Source: Lineus longissimus
Taxonomy: Eukaryota > Nemertea > Pilidiophora > Heteronemertea > Lineidae
Length of the DNA stretch: 64,000 nucleotides
Assembly (NCBI RefSeq): GCF_910592395.1
Contig: NC_088317.1
Coordinates: 15,502,001 to 15,566,000, forward strand
Direction: 5' to 3'
Part shown: one piece after another, positions 60,601 to 64,000 of the stretch
Layout: each line of letters opens with the position of its first letter
Numbering within the stretch: the first letter of the stretch is position 1
Notes under the pieces: model-generated
Told to the model about the DNA's origin: nothing
The model's input: only the letters and a program-made list of their open reading frames with translations
Database searches by the model: none
Position numbers and translations under genes: made by a program

Positions 60601-63600
60601 GTGAACCTAATAAGGTGAGAAGTGTGATTCTAATTAGATGAAGAGCCTGGTCTGATTCGTACATTAGTTCAAAACTCGTGATCTGTTCATTAGAATTCAG
60701 CATTGTAGCCAATTGTACGTGTAGTGTGCCACTCCATGTACCGTGATACCTTCTTCACCACACTTGTGAGTGAAATGAGGTACCAATTGCCAAATATACA
60801 ACATTTGCAATCATAAGGTGGTATGCAGCCGTTATAAAGCCACATGCAACAATATCATCTGGTGGAAATGACACCATGCTCAGATAAAATGACCTCTGTG
60901 TCCAGTGCCTTCTACTTCATCGGATGCAACACCACTTTTTTCCTCAAAAGAGACCTATGGGACCAGTGGGTATCTTTATTAATTGGAAAAAAAGTTCAGC
61001 GTACTGGAAGTGCCCTATAAATAACTAAGCAAAAAAGAGCATGAACCCAGTATAAAGTACAATGTTTAGTACAATACAAGTCATTGCCATCGACTGGTTT
61101 GACATGGTGTGACCCTGGAAGTGAAATATGTGAAAACAAAGGTCTTGTTTTTCTTGAAATGACTGCAATGTTGCTTATAAAGGTCTTGCACTCCTTCAAG
61201 TGATGTCATGCCATGTCTTGACTGAATTATCAAGTTTGTGAAGATCGCTGAATAGAAATTATGGACGTCTCATCAGTATTCTATGATCTTCTTAGCCCCA
61301 TTTTGTTATGATCTTGATTCTGTCTCATGTGACAGTCGTCTCTTTGCACTTTTTGCAAGATTGCTATTCCTAAAGTCTTTGCATGGCTGGTGATTGTCAC
61401 ATTGTCCATCCCCCGGGAACGTTACATCAAATCCTGCGTTTGGTTTGCATCAAAAGCGTCTTATAAGGCTCCATTATCCCCGCTCTCAGTGATGATTTTA
61501 AAAAAGACACAGAAAATGGTTTGCTAATGGAAAACATTGGGAGCAGAAGACAAAATTCCTATATTTATGAAAGACTTATGCCAGGTTTATGAAAAAATAT
61601 CACAAGTTGTGTTGTCTAATTTTTTGCTATAGTTGTCTCCTGTCTGTTTCTTGTGTAATTCACTTCTTGGCTGGTGCCAGATAGTGTTTCAGTCAGACAC
61701 AGTTGTGGTCTTATGTTTGGTTTATGCAATTTTGTAGTATTGGAATTGTTCCCTGTGCTATCAAAACTAAAGAAATTGTCGATACGAGAAAACTTTTTTC
61801 CCATCAATTAGCTGTAGTGTACTATAGCTGTGACAATGAAAGAGACATCGATAGATGAGAAATTAATCATAGCCATGTAAAAAGTTTCAGCTTGTAACTA
61901 TAGACATCTTGGCTTCTGGATTGGTTTGCGTCATGTGATGCAGATAATTCTTTGTTAGATGCTTATAACGACACATCCAATTCTTATGGTAATTAATCAA
62001 AATGAATTGGAGTAAGAATGACATCTTTTGAGTGGTCCCAAGTTGCTGGCCAAGTAAAAAAGCATTGCTTTTTCTCAACAGACAAGGTTTTCATAATGAC
62101 CATAATAAACATCACTAACATGTAACACCAAACTGCACAAAAGTCAAAGCTTAATGCTTTTTTATGAGGGTAAAGAACATCAGCCAGGCTAAATCTGATA
62201 TTTAAACGAAGAATTGGATACAGTAGTTTTCTAAGACCACACTGGATTTCTATGGGTGCATGCAGTTTTCATCTTTTGGGTCCTCTCAATCTTACATGTC
62301 TTAGGACAGAAATTGCGGAAATTGTTTGGTTTCTTGTTCAGGGAAATTGAGGCTGCTTCGAAAATATTACACACAGTGGCATAGAATAAATATTTTGCAT
62401 GCTTTTGAAATACATGAGAAATAACTTATAAGAAAATAACTTTATAAAAAAATGTTGTTTGTGCTGTGTTCGGTTGGGAAAATGATCTCATGGGTGCCTC
62501 TGTCTTGATGATGCTGGCTACATCTTTTCATGTTCTTTGCAATGAAGGCTTTTCTGCTCATCGTAAGAAAAAATGGAACGAGAAACATTTTGTCCATTCA
62601 GTCAGTTCTCTTGGGTCGTGGAATTTTATTGGTCTGGGGTTCCTTTCCTCTAACTGGATTATTTAAAACGTTATTTATTGGGATTCTTTTACAGAAATGC
62701 ATTGCGGTATTAGAAGAAGAGAAAAATAACCAAAATCTGTGTGATTAACATGATTAATCAACACCTTTTCAGCAAAAATTTTATCTGATTTCCTGGTGAT
62801 AACTTATGAAGATATCGTGAAGAAATCCTCCTATCTTTAGAAACGTTGCACAAAAAATATTTCATTTCCCCAGTTTCCTATTTCAGACTTTTTAGGATAC
62901 CGTAGTAAAAAGATCTGAGCTGTATGCGCGGCTAGCAAATGACAAATTAGTTAGCTCATCCACAAAAGCACCATACTCGTAATATTGCTGGCCACTTCTT
63001 ACAATGTATCTTCGTAGATCATCAGCAAATATTTCTTGCATGACTTGTCCAAATAGGTGAAAAATCTTGGATTTCTTCTCCTGAATATATTATTGCACCA
63101 AACAACTCTGCATGCCAAACCAGCTATTGATATAGGAAGTTTTTCGAGTAGGGAGGATCAATGTCAATGTTAAGTGACTCTAGGGTCTTCTTGTTGCATC
63201 AGTTACTTGCCTAGAAAAGGAGGTGGGGGATGGGTAGATGCAGTCAAACCATTTGTCATAAGGAGGCTGTCCGGTTCTTTACTGAATCTGGAAATTGTGA
63301 ACAGACATCTAAAAACTGTGGTAAGTTACCTGTCCATTATACACATTCCATCCGTGTCAGAGTTAAGGCAAATGTTCACGGCTTTAGAAGAAAATAAGGA
63401 TATGATGTTTTTTATTTTGGCTGATGATGGATTTTCTTTCCGTTTTGAATTTGAAAAAATCTTTTGGCAGGATTTCTAATTTTGTAGAAAAAAAATGCAG
63501 GTGAAAATTGGTTTTTTTCAGTATGGCTACTGAAAAATGAATGATATCAAACAACCTTGCGTGTCGAATGCGCTATCGATAAAAAATGATGGCCTCAGAC

Positions 63601-64000
63601 CTCAGAGTGGGAGGTTCACAGCTACTTAAATGTCACGTGAAAGTCTTGCATGTCAACTCGGCTCCTGTGGAAGCAGTTAGTAGAACATGGGGTGATATCG
63701 AAGTACTTCAAAATACTTGCGTGCCAATAAAGCAACTTCAACCTTGCAGCCTACGCCAAGGTTAAAGTCGAGTGGAGCTTTCATACAGCTCACATCAACA
63801 AGCCTTGATATTTTATTTATTAATTTTGATATGGACCAAATTAACCCTGTCATCAAAAATCGGGTGAAAGTTCTCAACAATTTAATTAAGGCATCTTAAT
63901 GAAAGTTATGACACTTCTGTGTCAACGTGTGAAGTATAAAACATGCTTATTGAGGAAAGTTAATTTACTTCAGCATGATCAGACTGAAATAATTCACTCT

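Larger units (their letters stand above)
48450..64000 (+). other. CASK: CASK intron continuing past the window
   Basis: I found no L27, PDZ, SH3 or guanylate-kinase exon here. The region holds a SINE head (49418-49495), a higher-order minisatellite (50118-50893), tandem arrays at 51317-51676, 52691-53400, 56440-57090 and 58850-59125, two pogo-like copies (53520-53706, 55705-55860), a dispersed element (58582-58790) and a SINE-like segment (60516-60600). The stretch 61-64 kb shows nothing I can name. A short L27 exon could be missed by eye. Confidence 0.6.

Noticed and set aside
63174-63479. 101-codon frame with SVSELRQMFTALEENKDMM
   Set aside because: I considered an L27-type helix, but the pattern does not match either CASK L27 domain and no splice sites fit the phase of the exon at 48449.
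48450-64000. Missing L27 exon of CASK
   Set aside because: I looked for an AVSQVLDSLEEIHAL-like segment after a phase-1 acceptor and found none; the exon is taken to lie beyond the window.

Overview
The window is animal nuclear DNA: AT-rich, with long introns, canonical GT-AG splice sites, many tandem arrays, MITE-like elements, tRNA-derived SINE heads and a 5'-truncated LINE. There are no operons, Shine-Dalgarno sites or long uninterrupted genes. The repeat style (several families with short inverted ends, frequent acatgta motifs) suggests a marine invertebrate, perhaps a lophotrochozoan or non-vertebrate deuterostome. I cannot assign a species.

The one gene I can firmly recognise is CASK (calcium/calmodulin-dependent serine protein kinase, a MAGUK scaffold), on the + strand. 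Seven exons are resolved to the base by splice sites, phase and protein similarity: 22442-22547, 26821-26898, 28081-28256, 32080-32255, 32718-32840, 42018-42098 and 48338-48449. They encode the CaMK-like domain from the alpha-C region through the C-lobe, then the calmodulin-binding/autoregulatory segment and the start of the linker to the L27 domains. The phases join without a stop. The hallmark GFG (instead of DFG) is present. The glycine-loop/VAIK exons and the L27, PDZ, SH3 and GUK exons were not found; they probably lie upstream and downstream of the window.

An eighth candidate exon, 9541-9715, starts with an ATG in good context, runs 58 codons and ends at a gtgagt donor. Its phase and last base complete the split Asp codon of the exon at 22442 exactly. 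It would be an alternative first exon giving a CASK with a new N-terminus in place of the ATP-binding N-lobe.

Layout: 1-9540 is non-coding with a composite MITE/duplication (2637-3583), a foldback element (4054-4224) and SINE/MITE fragments. 9716-22441 is a large intron with a 350-375 bp tandem array (15.8-17.2 kb). 22.5-32.8 kb holds the kinase exons, a 302-bp satellite (24.7-26.1 kb) and two decayed copies of the 3' end of exon 26821-26898 inside the following intron. 32.8-48.3 kb holds two large introns with tandem repeats, a LINE tail (42.9 kb) and a nested, frame-broken ORF region (45.5-46.7 kb). 48.5-64 kb is intron dominated by minisatellites, including a 71-bp higher-order array at 50.1-50.9 kb.
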